Shown here in pieces: positions 51,879 to 59,686 of a stretch of 64,000 nt of DNA (position 1 is its first letter; each line of letters begins with the position of its first letter). The position numbers were made by a program, and so were the translations under genes. The stretch spans positions 186,001 through 250,000 of the forward strand of contig NZ_VWWJ01000004.1 of assembly GCF_011753055.1 (NCBI RefSeq), in the 5' to 3' direction. The notes below the pieces were generated by a model. The model saw nothing but the letters and a program-made list of their open reading frames with translations. It ran no database searches and was not told the DNA's origin. The stretch comes from Burkholderia sp. Ax-1719. GTDB lineage: Bacteria; Pseudomonadota; Gammaproteobacteria; Burkholderiales; Burkholderiaceae.

Positions 51879-52934
51879 ATGTACGCCTATATTCTCAGAC
51901 GTCTTTTGCTGATGGTGCCGACGATCCTCGGCGTGGTGACCGTCACGTTCATCGTCACGCAATTCGTGCCGGGTGGTCCCGTCGAGCAGGTGCTCACGCA
52001 ATTGCGCCACGGCACCGGCGCGCGCGGCGGCGAAGTGGGAGCGGGCGCGGGCGGCTATCACGGTAGTCAGGGTGTGGACCCGCAGCAGCTCGAACAGATC
52101 AAGAAGCAGTTTGGCTTCGACAAGCCGCCGCTGACGCGCTATTTCATGATGCTCAAGGATTACGCGAGCTTCGATCTGGGCCAGTCCTACTACCAGCACG
52201 CGAGTGTGTGGCAGGTGATCCGCGCCAAACTGCCGGTGTCGATCTCGCTGGGCTTATGGACCGTGATCCTCACGTATCTGATATCGGTGCCGCTGGGCAT
52301 TGCGAAAGCGGTGCGCAACGGCTCGCGCTTCGATACCGTCACGAGCGTGCTGGTGCTCGCGGGCTACGCGATTCCGGGCTTCGTGCTGGGCGTGCTGCTG
52401 CTGATGCTGTTTGGCGGCGGCACCTTCTGGCAGGTGTTCCCGATGCGCGGCCTGACCTCCGATAACTTCGACGACCTGAGCGCCATCGGCAAGCTGTTCG
52501 ATTATCTCTGGCACATCGTGCTGCCGGTCACGGCCTCCGTGGTGGGCAACTTCGCGATCGTCACCATCCTCACCAAGAACACCTTTCTGGAGGAAATCGG
52601 CCGCCAGTACGTGCTGACCGCACGCGCCAAGGGCGCGCCCGAACGCGACGTGCTGTGGAAGCACGTCCTGCGCAACGCGGCGATTCCGCTCGTCACCGGC
52701 TTGCCCGCCGCATTCGTGGGCGCGTTCCTGAACGGCAATCTCCTGATCGAAACGCTCTTTTCGCTCGACGGCATGGGGCAGCTTTCGTACGACTCGGTGA
52801 TCCGCCGCGATTACCCCGTCGTGCTTGGCTCGCTCTTTCTTTTCACGCTGATCGCCCTCGTCACCAAACTCATTGCCGATGTCTGCTATGTCCTCGTCGA
52901 CCCCCGCATCCAGTTCCACCGGCTGGACCGCTGA
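51879..52934 (+). CDS. yejB: YejB-type ABC permease
   Basis: 351-residue inner-membrane permease with six membrane segments: MYAYILRRLLLMVPTILGVVTVTFIVTQFVPGGPVEQ at the N-terminus, BPD_transp_1 core, and the coupling loop EEIGRQYVLTARAKGAPERDVLWKHVLRNA. A Gly-rich insertion (GARGGEVGAGAGGYHG, residues ~48-63) is typical of YejB. AAGGAG precedes the ATG, 8 nt after the binding-protein stop. Confidence 0.92.
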   Translation: MYAYILRRLLLMVPTILGVVTVTFIVTQFVPGGPVEQVLTQLRHGTGARGGEVGAGAGGYHGSQGVDPQQLEQIKKQFGFDKPPLTRYFMMLKDYASFDLGQSYYQHASVWQVIRAKLPVSISLGLWTVILTYLISVPLGIAKAVRNGSRFDTVTSVLVLAGYAIPGFVLGVLLLMLFGGGTFWQVFPMRGLTSDNFDDLSAIGKLFDYLWHIVLPVTASVVGNFAIVTILTKNTFLEEIGRQYVLTARAKGAPERDVLWKHVLRNAAIPLVTGLPAAFVGAFLNGNLLIETLFSLDGMGQLSYDSVIRRDYPVVLGSLFLFTLIALVTKLIADVCYVLVDPRIQFHRLDR

Positions 52935-54000
52935 TTCCGCAGCGATCGCGCACGCGAAGCCGGTTTCGCCGTGGCGCCGCACGTGGCTGCGCTTTCGCGC
53001 GCAGCGGCTCGGTTACTGGAGCCTCGTGATTTTCATGGTGCTGTTCGTCGTGAGCCTGTTTGGCGAAGTGCTCTCGAACGACCGGCCGCTCGTGGTGCGC
53101 TATGACGGGCACTACTATTTCCCGATCGTGAAGGACTACCCGGAAACGCTGTTTGGCGGCGATTTCCCGGCGCAGACCAATTATCTCGATCCATATATCC
53201 GTTCGCGGCTCACGACGCACGGCAATTTCGCGCTCTATCCGCCTAATCATTTCCGTTACGACACGATCGATTACTTCGCCGCGCGTCCGTATCCCGCGCC
53301 GCCCTCGGCGAGCAACTGGCTGGGCACGGATCAATTCGGCCGCGACGTGCTTTCGCGTCTGCTCTACGGCTTCCGTCTTTCGGTGCTGATGGCCTTCGCG
53401 CTCACCGTTTCGGGCGTGTTGCTGGGTGTGCTGACGGGCGCGGTGCAAGGCTTTTATGGCGGCCGCACCGACCTGATCGGCCAGCGGCTGATCGAAATCT
53501 GGAGTTCGATGCCCGATCTTTATTTGCTGATTATTTTTGCGTCGATCTTCGAGCCTTCACTGTGGCTGCTGTTTATTCTGCTGTCGATGTTCGGCTGGCT
53601 GGTGCTGTCCGATTACGTGCGCGCGGAATTTCTGCGCAACCGCTCTCTCGATTACGTGAAGGCGGCGCGCACGATGGGTCTATCGAACTGGCAGATCATG
53701 TGGCGCCACGTCTTGCCCAATAGCCTTACGCCGGTCATCACGTTCCTGCCGTTTCGCATGAGCGCGGCGATTCTCTCGCTTACCAGCCTCGATTTTCTCG
53801 GCCTGGGCGTGCCGCCGCCAATGCCGAGCCTCGGTGAACTGCTGCAGGAAGGCAAGAATAATCTCGACGCCTGGTGGATTTCGGTTTCGGCTTTCGCGGC
53901 ATTGGTGATCACGTTGCTGCTGCTGACCTTCATGGGCGATGCGCTGCGCAATGCGCTTGATACGCGCACACGCGGCTCGGCTTTCGGCGGAGGCAAATGA
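52879..54000 (+). CDS. yejE: YejE-type ABC permease
   Basis: 373-residue inner-membrane permease. It has a long cytoplasmic N-terminus, a first membrane segment (LVIFMVLFVVSLFGEVL), a ~110-residue periplasmic insert (PLVVRYDGHYYFPIVKDYPETLFGGDFPAQTNYLDPYIR) diagnostic of YejE, and a BPD_transp_1 domain with coupling loop SLDYVKAARTMGLSNWQIMWRHVLPNS. It starts inside yejB (56-nt overlap; ATG 52888 also possible), so translation is coupled. Confidence 0.92.
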   Translation: MSAMSSSTPASSSTGWTADSAAIAHAKPVSPWRRTWLRFRAQRLGYWSLVIFMVLFVVSLFGEVLSNDRPLVVRYDGHYYFPIVKDYPETLFGGDFPAQTNYLDPYIRSRLTTHGNFALYPPNHFRYDTIDYFAARPYPAPPSASNWLGTDQFGRDVLSRLLYGFRLSVLMAFALTVSGVLLGVLTGAVQGFYGGRTDLIGQRLIEIWSSMPDLYLLIIFASIFEPSLWLLFILLSMFGWLVLSDYVRAEFLRNRSLDYVKAARTMGLSNWQIMWRHVLPNSLTPVITFLPFRMSAAILSLTSLDFLGLGVPPPMPSLGELLQEGKNNLDAWWISVSAFAALVITLLLLTFMGDALRNALDTRTRGSAFGGGK

Positions 54001-55631
54001 TGAGCGCACCGTTGCTGGATATTCAGGATTTTTCGGTGCGCTTCGGCGACAAGCTTGCCGTGCGCGATCTGAGCCTCGCGATCGGGCGCGGCGAGCGCGT
54101 GGCGCTGGTGGGCGAATCGGGTTCAGGCAAGAGTGTGACGGCGCTGTCGATTCTGGGCCTCGTCGCCCAGGCGCAGTTGAGTGGGCGCATGCTGCTTGAT
54201 GGCGTCGATCTGCTGCAGCAGACGGAGCGGCAGATGCGCGGCATTCGCGGCGGCGACATCGCGATGGTGTTTCAGGAGCCGATGACAGCGCTCAATCCGC
54301 TCTTTACCATCGGCAAGCAGATTGCGGAAAGTCTGCGGCTGCACGAAGGTTTGCGGCCGAACGCGGCGCGTGCGCGCGGCATTGAACTGCTCAGGCGCAC
54401 CGGCATTCCCGAGCCCGAACGCCGTATCGATAGTTTTCCGCACCAGCTTTCGGGCGGCCAGCGCCAGCGCGCGATGATCGCGATGGCGTTGGCCTGCCGT
54501 CCCCGTCTCCTGCTCGCCGACGAACCGACCACGGCGCTCGACGTCACGGTGCGCCAGCAGATCGTCGATCTGCTGCTGGAATTGCAGGAGCAGGAAGCGG
54601 CGGCGCGCGGCATGGCGGTCTTGCTCATCACGCACGACCTGAATCTGGTGCGCCGGTTCGCGCAGCGCGTGGCCGTGATGGAAAAAGGCGTGCTGGTGGA
54701 AACCAACACCACCGATGCGCTGTTTTCCAGCCCGCAGCATCCATACACGCGCCGGCTGCTCGACAGCGAGCCGTCGCGCGCGGTGCAGCCGGTCGCAACG
54801 GACGCGCCGGTGATTCTCGACGTCAAGGATCTGGCCGTCGATTACCGCACGGCGGGCAAGGGCTGGCGTTCGGTGTTCGGCAGTTCGGCGTTCCGCGCGG
54901 TGCATGAGGCCAATCTCACCCTGAGGCGTGGCGAAACGCTCGGTGTGGTCGGCGAATCGGGCTCGGGCAAATCCACGCTCGCGTCGGTGGTGCTAGGCTT
55001 GCAGGGCGCTGCGGCGGGTGAGGTGCGCATCGACGGCCAGCCGCTGGCCTCGCTGAAGAGCGCGCAGGCGCGTCAGGCGCTGTATCGGCGCATGCAGGTG
55101 GTGTTTCAGGACCCGTTTGGCTCGCTGTCGCCGCGTATGACGATCGAGCAGATCGTGGGCGAAGGACTCACGGTGCATCAGCCGTCGATGCAGGGGGACG
55201 CGAAGCGCCGCCGCATCGGCGGGCTGCTTGAAGAGGTGGGCCTGCCCGCCGATGCGATGATCCGCTATCCGCATGAGTTCTCGGGCGGCCAGCGCCAGCG
55301 CATTGCGATCGCGCGGGCGCTGGCGGTCGAACCCGAGATGATCGTGCTCGACGAACCCACCAGCGCGCTGGACGTGTCGATCCAGAAGCAGGTGCTGGCG
55401 TTGCTCACCGACCTGCAGAAGCGGTATCGTCTGAGTTATCTGTTCATTACGCACGATCTGGCGGTGATGCGCGCGATGGCGCACCGCGTGATCGTCATGA
55501 AAGGCGGGCGCATCGTCGAGCAGGGCGACACGCTGGCCGTGCTCGATGCGCCCGCCCATCCCTACACGCAATCGCTGCTCGCGGCTTCGCTGCTGCAGCG
55601 TCCGGTTGTACTCAAGGAGAACATTGCATGA
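53997..55631 (+). CDS. yejF: YejF-type ABC ATPase with two nucleotide-binding domains
   Basis: 544-residue cytoplasmic ATPase made of two fused ABC domains. Domain 1: Walker A GESGSGKS (residues ~38-45), signature LSGGQRQR, Walker B LLLADEPTTALD. Domain 2: Walker A GESGSGKS (~320), signature FSGGQRQR, Walker B MIVLDEPTSALD; oligopeptide-type C-terminus HPYTQSLLAASLL. It powers YejBE. ATGA overlaps at both ends couple it to yejE and to the TldD-like gene, showing that peptide import and processing are one transcription unit. Confidence 0.94.
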   Translation: MMSAPLLDIQDFSVRFGDKLAVRDLSLAIGRGERVALVGESGSGKSVTALSILGLVAQAQLSGRMLLDGVDLLQQTERQMRGIRGGDIAMVFQEPMTALNPLFTIGKQIAESLRLHEGLRPNAARARGIELLRRTGIPEPERRIDSFPHQLSGGQRQRAMIAMALACRPRLLLADEPTTALDVTVRQQIVDLLLELQEQEAAARGMAVLLITHDLNLVRRFAQRVAVMEKGVLVETNTTDALFSSPQHPYTRRLLDSEPSRAVQPVATDAPVILDVKDLAVDYRTAGKGWRSVFGSSAFRAVHEANLTLRRGETLGVVGESGSGKSTLASVVLGLQGAAAGEVRIDGQPLASLKSAQARQALYRRMQVVFQDPFGSLSPRMTIEQIVGEGLTVHQPSMQGDAKRRRIGGLLEEVGLPADAMIRYPHEFSGGQRQRIAIARALAVEPEMIVLDEPTSALDVSIQKQVLALLTDLQKRYRLSYLFITHDLAVMRAMAHRVIVMKGGRIVEQGDTLAVLDAPAHPYTQSLLAASLLQRPVVLKENIA

Positions 55632-57073
55632 TGGAAGAACGCTGGACCCTGGCCGCGCGCGGATTGCGCAGCGCGGCCGACTTCTGGTCGGTGCGCTTCG
55701 TCGACGAACGCACCGACGACCATTGCGTGCGCAACGACGTGGCCTTGCCTGCGCGCCAGGTGCGCGAACGCGGCGCGATGGTCACGGCATGGGCCGGCGC
55801 GGGCGCCGGTTATGCCGCCACCGCCGATCTCTCGGCGGCCGGTCTGCAGCGCGCGCTGGAGATCGCCACCTCGCGCGCCCAGGCGAGCGCGTCGCACGCG
55901 CTGATCGACCATCGCCGGATCGAACGGCCCGCGCAAAGCGGCAGCTATGTGTCGCCAAATGCGCAAAGCGCGTTGCCCTCGCGGCGTGAATGGATTGAGC
56001 GTCTCGCGCACGAATGCGCGGCAGCCAATCTCGATGCGCGCATCGTCGAGCGCGTTGCGGGCATGCAGGTCACGCAAAGCGACCAGCTCTATCTGACTAG
56101 CGACGGCGTGCGCATCGAGCAGCAGTTCCGCTTCCTGATGCCGAGCCTTTCCGCCGTCGCACACGATGACGGCGATGGCGGCGACACCCAGGAGCGCACG
56201 CTCAACGGCCACTACGGCACGCTGGCGCAAGGCGGCATGGAGATTCTGGCGCGCTATGGTTTCGACGGTTCGGGCGCGCGCGTGGCCGACGAAGCGCTGC
56301 AACTGCTCGCCGCGCCCAACTGCCCGAGCGGGCGGCGCGACCTGCTGCTGATGCCCGACCAGATGATGCTGCAGATCCACGAGTCGATCGGCCATCCGCT
56401 CGAACTCGACCGCATTCTGGGCGATGAGCGCAATTTCGCGGGCTGGAGCTTCGTGAAACCGGAAATGTTCGGTCAATACCAGTATGGTTCGGCCTTGCTT
56501 AATGTCACCTTCGATCCTGACCTGCGCGAAGAAGCGGCCGCCTATGCCTTCGACGACGACGGCAGCGCGGCCAGCAAGCAATACCTGATTCGCGCGGGCG
56601 TGCTGGAGCGGCCGCTCGGCGGCGCGCTCTCGCAGCAGCGCGCGGGGCTGCCCGGTGTGGCGAATTCGCGCGCGGCCAACTGGAACCGGCCGCCCATCGA
56701 CCGCATGGCCAACCTCAATATCGAACCGGGCGATCAGTCGCTCGACCAGATGATCGCGGGCATCGAGCACGGCATCCTGATGAAGACCAATACCTCGTGG
56801 TCGATCGACGACCATCGCAACAAATTCCAGTTCGGCTGCGAATTCGGTCAGTTGATCGAAAACGGCAAGCTCACGCAGGTCGTCAAGCGGCCCGGTTATC
56901 GCGGCATTTCCGCGAGCTTCTGGCGCGGTCTGTCCGCAGTCGGCAATGCGGCCACGCGTCAGGTTTTCGGCACGCCGATGTGCGGCAAGGGCGAACCCGC
57001 CCAGGTGATCCGCGTGGGCCATGCCTCGCCTGCCTGCGTGTTCTCCGATGTCGAAGTGTTTGGAGGGGCATGA
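55628..57073 (+). CDS. TldD-like metalloprotease (catalytic partner)
   Basis: 481-residue TldD/PmbA-family protein. The zinc motif HExxxH is present as HESIGH at residues 251-256, followed by PLELDRILGDERN, and a conserved cysteine in KFQFGCEFGQLIENGKL (Cys404) occupies the position of the third TldD ligand. E. coli TldD/TldE cleaves unfolded peptides, including the microcin B17 leader and CcdA. Its place directly behind an oligopeptide importer suggests degradation or maturation of the imported peptide. Overlaps yejF by 4 nt and the TldE-like gene by 4 nt. Confidence 0.93.
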   Translation: MMEERWTLAARGLRSAADFWSVRFVDERTDDHCVRNDVALPARQVRERGAMVTAWAGAGAGYAATADLSAAGLQRALEIATSRAQASASHALIDHRRIERPAQSGSYVSPNAQSALPSRREWIERLAHECAAANLDARIVERVAGMQVTQSDQLYLTSDGVRIEQQFRFLMPSLSAVAHDDGDGGDTQERTLNGHYGTLAQGGMEILARYGFDGSGARVADEALQLLAAPNCPSGRRDLLLMPDQMMLQIHESIGHPLELDRILGDERNFAGWSFVKPEMFGQYQYGSALLNVTFDPDLREEAAAYAFDDDGSAASKQYLIRAGVLERPLGGALSQQRAGLPGVANSRAANWNRPPIDRMANLNIEPGDQSLDQMIAGIEHGILMKTNTSWSIDDHRNKFQFGCEFGQLIENGKLTQVVKRPGYRGISASFWRGLSAVGNAATRQVFGTPMCGKGEPAQVIRVGHASPACVFSDVEVFGGA

Positions 57074-58434
57074 TGGCCGAATTGCTAAGCACGCGCGGTA
57101 TCGAGGCAATCGACTGGCACGCGCATTTCACCATGCTCGCCGAAGCCATCGAGCGTATGTGCCGTCCCGGCGAAACCGTGTTGAGCGCATTCGCGGGCGA
57201 GCAGTCCGATTTCATCCGCTTCAATGCGGGCAAGGTGCGCCAGAGCGGCCAGGTCGAGCAGGGGCGTCTTACGTTGCGGCTGGTGCACGGCGCGCGTCAG
57301 GCGTATTCCACCTTCGATCTGGGCGGCGATGCGCATGCCGATGTCAGCGACGTCTCCGATGCGCTGGCGGCGCTGCGCGAAAGCCTGCTCGATGCGCCCG
57401 ACGATCCGCACGTGCTGTTCGACACCAGCGCGTGGACGCGCAGCACGCGCCGCGACGGCCGGTTACCCGATCCGCAGACGCTCGTCGATCTGGTCGCGCA
57501 GGCGGCGCAAGGGCTGGATTTCGTGGGCTTCTATGCAGGCGGCACGCTGGCGCGCGGCTTCGCCTCGACCACCGGCAGCCGCGGCTGGTACGAAGTGGAG
57601 AATTTCAATTTCAGCTGGTCGCTTTATCAGCCCAATGGCCGCGCGATCAAGACGAGCTACGCGGGCGACGCGTGGGACGACGCGGTGTTCGTCGACAAGG
57701 TGCGCACGGCGGCGCAACGTCTGCCGGTGTTGCTGCGCGATCCGCGTGTGCTGACGCCGGGCGGCTATCGCGCCTGGCTTGCGCCCGCGGCGCTGGCGGA
57801 GCTGATGGAAGCGGCGGCCTGGAACGGGTTTTCGGCGCGTGCGCAGGCCTCGTCGACCAGTCCGCTTTACAAGCTCAATACCGGCGCGGCGGCTTTCAAC
57901 GAACGCATTTCGCTGGCGGAATCGCTCGAACTCGGCATTGCGCCTGCGTTCAACGACGACGGCTATCTGCGCGCGAGTGTGCCGCTGATCGACGCGGGGC
58001 GCAGCGTGGGACGGCTGACGAGTGCGCGCTCGGCGCGAGAATATGGGCTTGAGCCCAACGGCGCGCTGCCGCAGGAAATGCCCACCTCGCTGTCGATGGC
58101 GGGTGGCGATCTCGCACAGGACGATGTGCTCGCGCGGCTGGGCACGGGCCTCTATATCGGCAACCTGTGGTACGTGAATTTTTCGGACCGCATGAATTGC
58201 CGCCTGACCGGCATGACGCGCTTCGCGACCTTCTGGGTGGAGGACGGCGAGATCGTCGCGCCCGTGGACGCCATGCGCTTTGACGACAATCTTTATGGCC
58301 TGCTCGGCGAGCGGCTCGAAGCGCTGGGCGCACAGCCCGAACTGCTGCTCTCCGATTCCACCTGGGGACAGCGCGCGACCGGCGGGCTGAAATTGCCGGG
58401 CGCGCTTGTGAAGTCGTTCGAGCTGGTGCTGTAG
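57070..58434 (+). CDS. TldE/PmbA-like non-catalytic partner
   Basis: 454-residue TldD/PmbA-family protein without HExxxH, as expected of the TldE half of the heterodimer. Family features are FIRFNAGKVRQSGQVEQGRLTLRLVHG near the N-terminus, YTLNTG-like PLYKLNTGAAAFNERI in the middle and GLYIGNLWYVNFSDRMNCRLTGMTRFATFWVEDGEI at the C-terminal third. It should pair with the preceding TldD-like subunit. Start by ATGA overlap at 57070; ATG 57073 also possible. Confidence 0.92.
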   Translation: MMAELLSTRGIEAIDWHAHFTMLAEAIERMCRPGETVLSAFAGEQSDFIRFNAGKVRQSGQVEQGRLTLRLVHGARQAYSTFDLGGDAHADVSDVSDALAALRESLLDAPDDPHVLFDTSAWTRSTRRDGRLPDPQTLVDLVAQAAQGLDFVGFYAGGTLARGFASTTGSRGWYEVENFNFSWSLYQPNGRAIKTSYAGDAWDDAVFVDKVRTAAQRLPVLLRDPRVLTPGGYRAWLAPAALAELMEAAAWNGFSARAQASSTSPLYKLNTGAAAFNERISLAESLELGIAPAFNDDGYLRASVPLIDAGRSVGRLTSARSAREYGLEPNGALPQEMPTSLSMAGGDLAQDDVLARLGTGLYIGNLWYVNFSDRMNCRLTGMTRFATFWVEDGEIVAPVDAMRFDDNLYGLLGERLEALGAQPELLLSDSTWGQRATGGLKLPGALVKSFELVL

Positions 58435-58520
58435 CGCGCGAGCGCGCGGCGCGGTTGGTGGAGACGTGGCGTAGTGGTGTAGAGCAGTGCAGCAAAACGA
58501 ACAACAACAAGGATGCACCG

Positions 58521-59090
58521 ATGTCGGACAACACACATACCGCGACCGCCGAGGCGATCGCGCTGCGCGGCATTCGCGTGAGCGATGCCGCGCAGTTGCA
58601 TGAGCTGATCTACGCGCCGTCGATGGCGCGCGGCGACCCGCAGACGCCGTTCCGCACGCTGGAATCCACGCGCGAATGGATCGAAAAGCGCCCGCCGCAA
58701 CTGATCCTGATCGGCGCCTTCGCGGGCGAGCGGCTGGTGGGCGAAGGCCAGATCGACGTCGGCAAGATGCGCCGCGCGCACGTGGCGGAAGTGGGCGTGG
58801 GCGTGCACGGTGACTGGCGGCGGCGCGGCGTGGCTTCGCGGCTCGTCAACGAAATGCTCGATCAGGCCGACAACTGGCTCGGCCTGCGCCGCCTCGAACT
58901 CAAGGTGTTCGTCGATAACGAGGCGGCCATTGCCCTCTATCGCAAGTGCGGCTTCGAGATCGAAGGGCGGCTGCGCGGCCATACCTTGCGCGATGGCGTT
59001 TATGTGGACGCGTACCTGATGGCGCGCCTGCGCGCGGCGCTCCCGTATGCATTGAACATGGATGCCATTTCGGGGAGCGACGCAGCATGA
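58521..59090 (+). CDS. GNAT N-acetyltransferase 1
   Basis: 189-residue GNAT enzyme: N-terminal RGIRVSDAAQLHELIYAPSMARGDPQTPF, central strand LVGEGQIDVGKM, acetyl-CoA loop VHGDWRRRGVASRLVNEMLD (Arg-Arg-x-Gly-x-Ala form) and VDNEAAIALYRKCGFEIEGRLRGH at the C-terminus. RimJ/RimL- and spermidine-acetyltransferase-like. In microcin C producers a GNAT (MccE) inactivates the processed toxin, so a similar detoxifying or tailoring role is conceivable. An 86-nt gap from the TldE-like gene; ATGA overlap with the next GNAT. Confidence 0.9.
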   Translation: MSDNTHTATAEAIALRGIRVSDAAQLHELIYAPSMARGDPQTPFRTLESTREWIEKRPPQLILIGAFAGERLVGEGQIDVGKMRRAHVAEVGVGVHGDWRRRGVASRLVNEMLDQADNWLGLRRLELKVFVDNEAAIALYRKCGFEIEGRLRGHTLRDGVYVDAYLMARLRAALPYALNMDAISGSDAA

Positions 59091-59671
59091 ATGACCGTAC
59101 CGATATGCTGAGCGCGCGCAGTGCGTTCGCGCGGACCGTGCGCTTGCGCGCGGCGGAGCTTGACGACAGCGCAGCGATAGCGGATTTGATGAATCTCCCC
59201 GGGGTGCGGTCCGGCACGCTCTCGAACGGCTATCGCAATGCAGAAGGCGTACGCGCCTGGCAGGAGAGCAATCAGGCCAGCGCGATGAGAATCGTCGCTG
59301 AATCTGAGGGGCGTTTTATCGGTCAGGCGGAACTGAAGCGGGAAGGCGGCCGGCGCTCACATTGCGCCGCACTGGGGATCGCCGTACACGACGAGTTTCA
59401 GGGCCGCGGCGTGGGCGCGCTGCTGCTCGGCGCGTTGGTTGACGCCGCCGATACGGCACTGGGGCTGCGTCGCATCGAACTCCAGGTCTTCGCCGACAAC
59501 GCGCCCGCGATTGCGCTGTATCGCCGCTTTGGCTTTGAAGTGGAGGCGCGCGCTCGGGCCGATGCGATCCGCAACGGCGCGCTGCACGATACCCTTCACA
59601 TGGCGCGTCTCGCGCCCGCGCCCGCCTTTGCCAGTGCGGCGGAGCATACGGGCGCTCCCATCGCCTTCTGA
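59087..59671 (+). CDS. GNAT N-acetyltransferase 2
   Basis: 194-residue paralogue of the preceding GNAT: VHDEFQGRGVGALLLGALVDAADTALGLRRIELQVFADNAPAIALYRRFGFEVEARARADA parallels GNAT 1 in order and spacing. The acyl-CoA loop QGRGVG is canonical. A different N-terminus (NLPGVRSGTLSNGYRNAEGVRAWQ) suggests another acceptor. Overlaps GNAT 1 by 4 nt; the RND permease starts 15 nt downstream. Confidence 0.9.
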   Translation: MNDRTDMLSARSAFARTVRLRAAELDDSAAIADLMNLPGVRSGTLSNGYRNAEGVRAWQESNQASAMRIVAESEGRFIGQAELKREGGRRSHCAALGIAVHDEFQGRGVGALLLGALVDAADTALGLRRIELQVFADNAPAIALYRRFGFEVEARARADAIRNGALHDTLHMARLAPAPAFASAAEHTGAPIAF

Positions 59672-59686
59672 ACCAGGACGCCAAGC

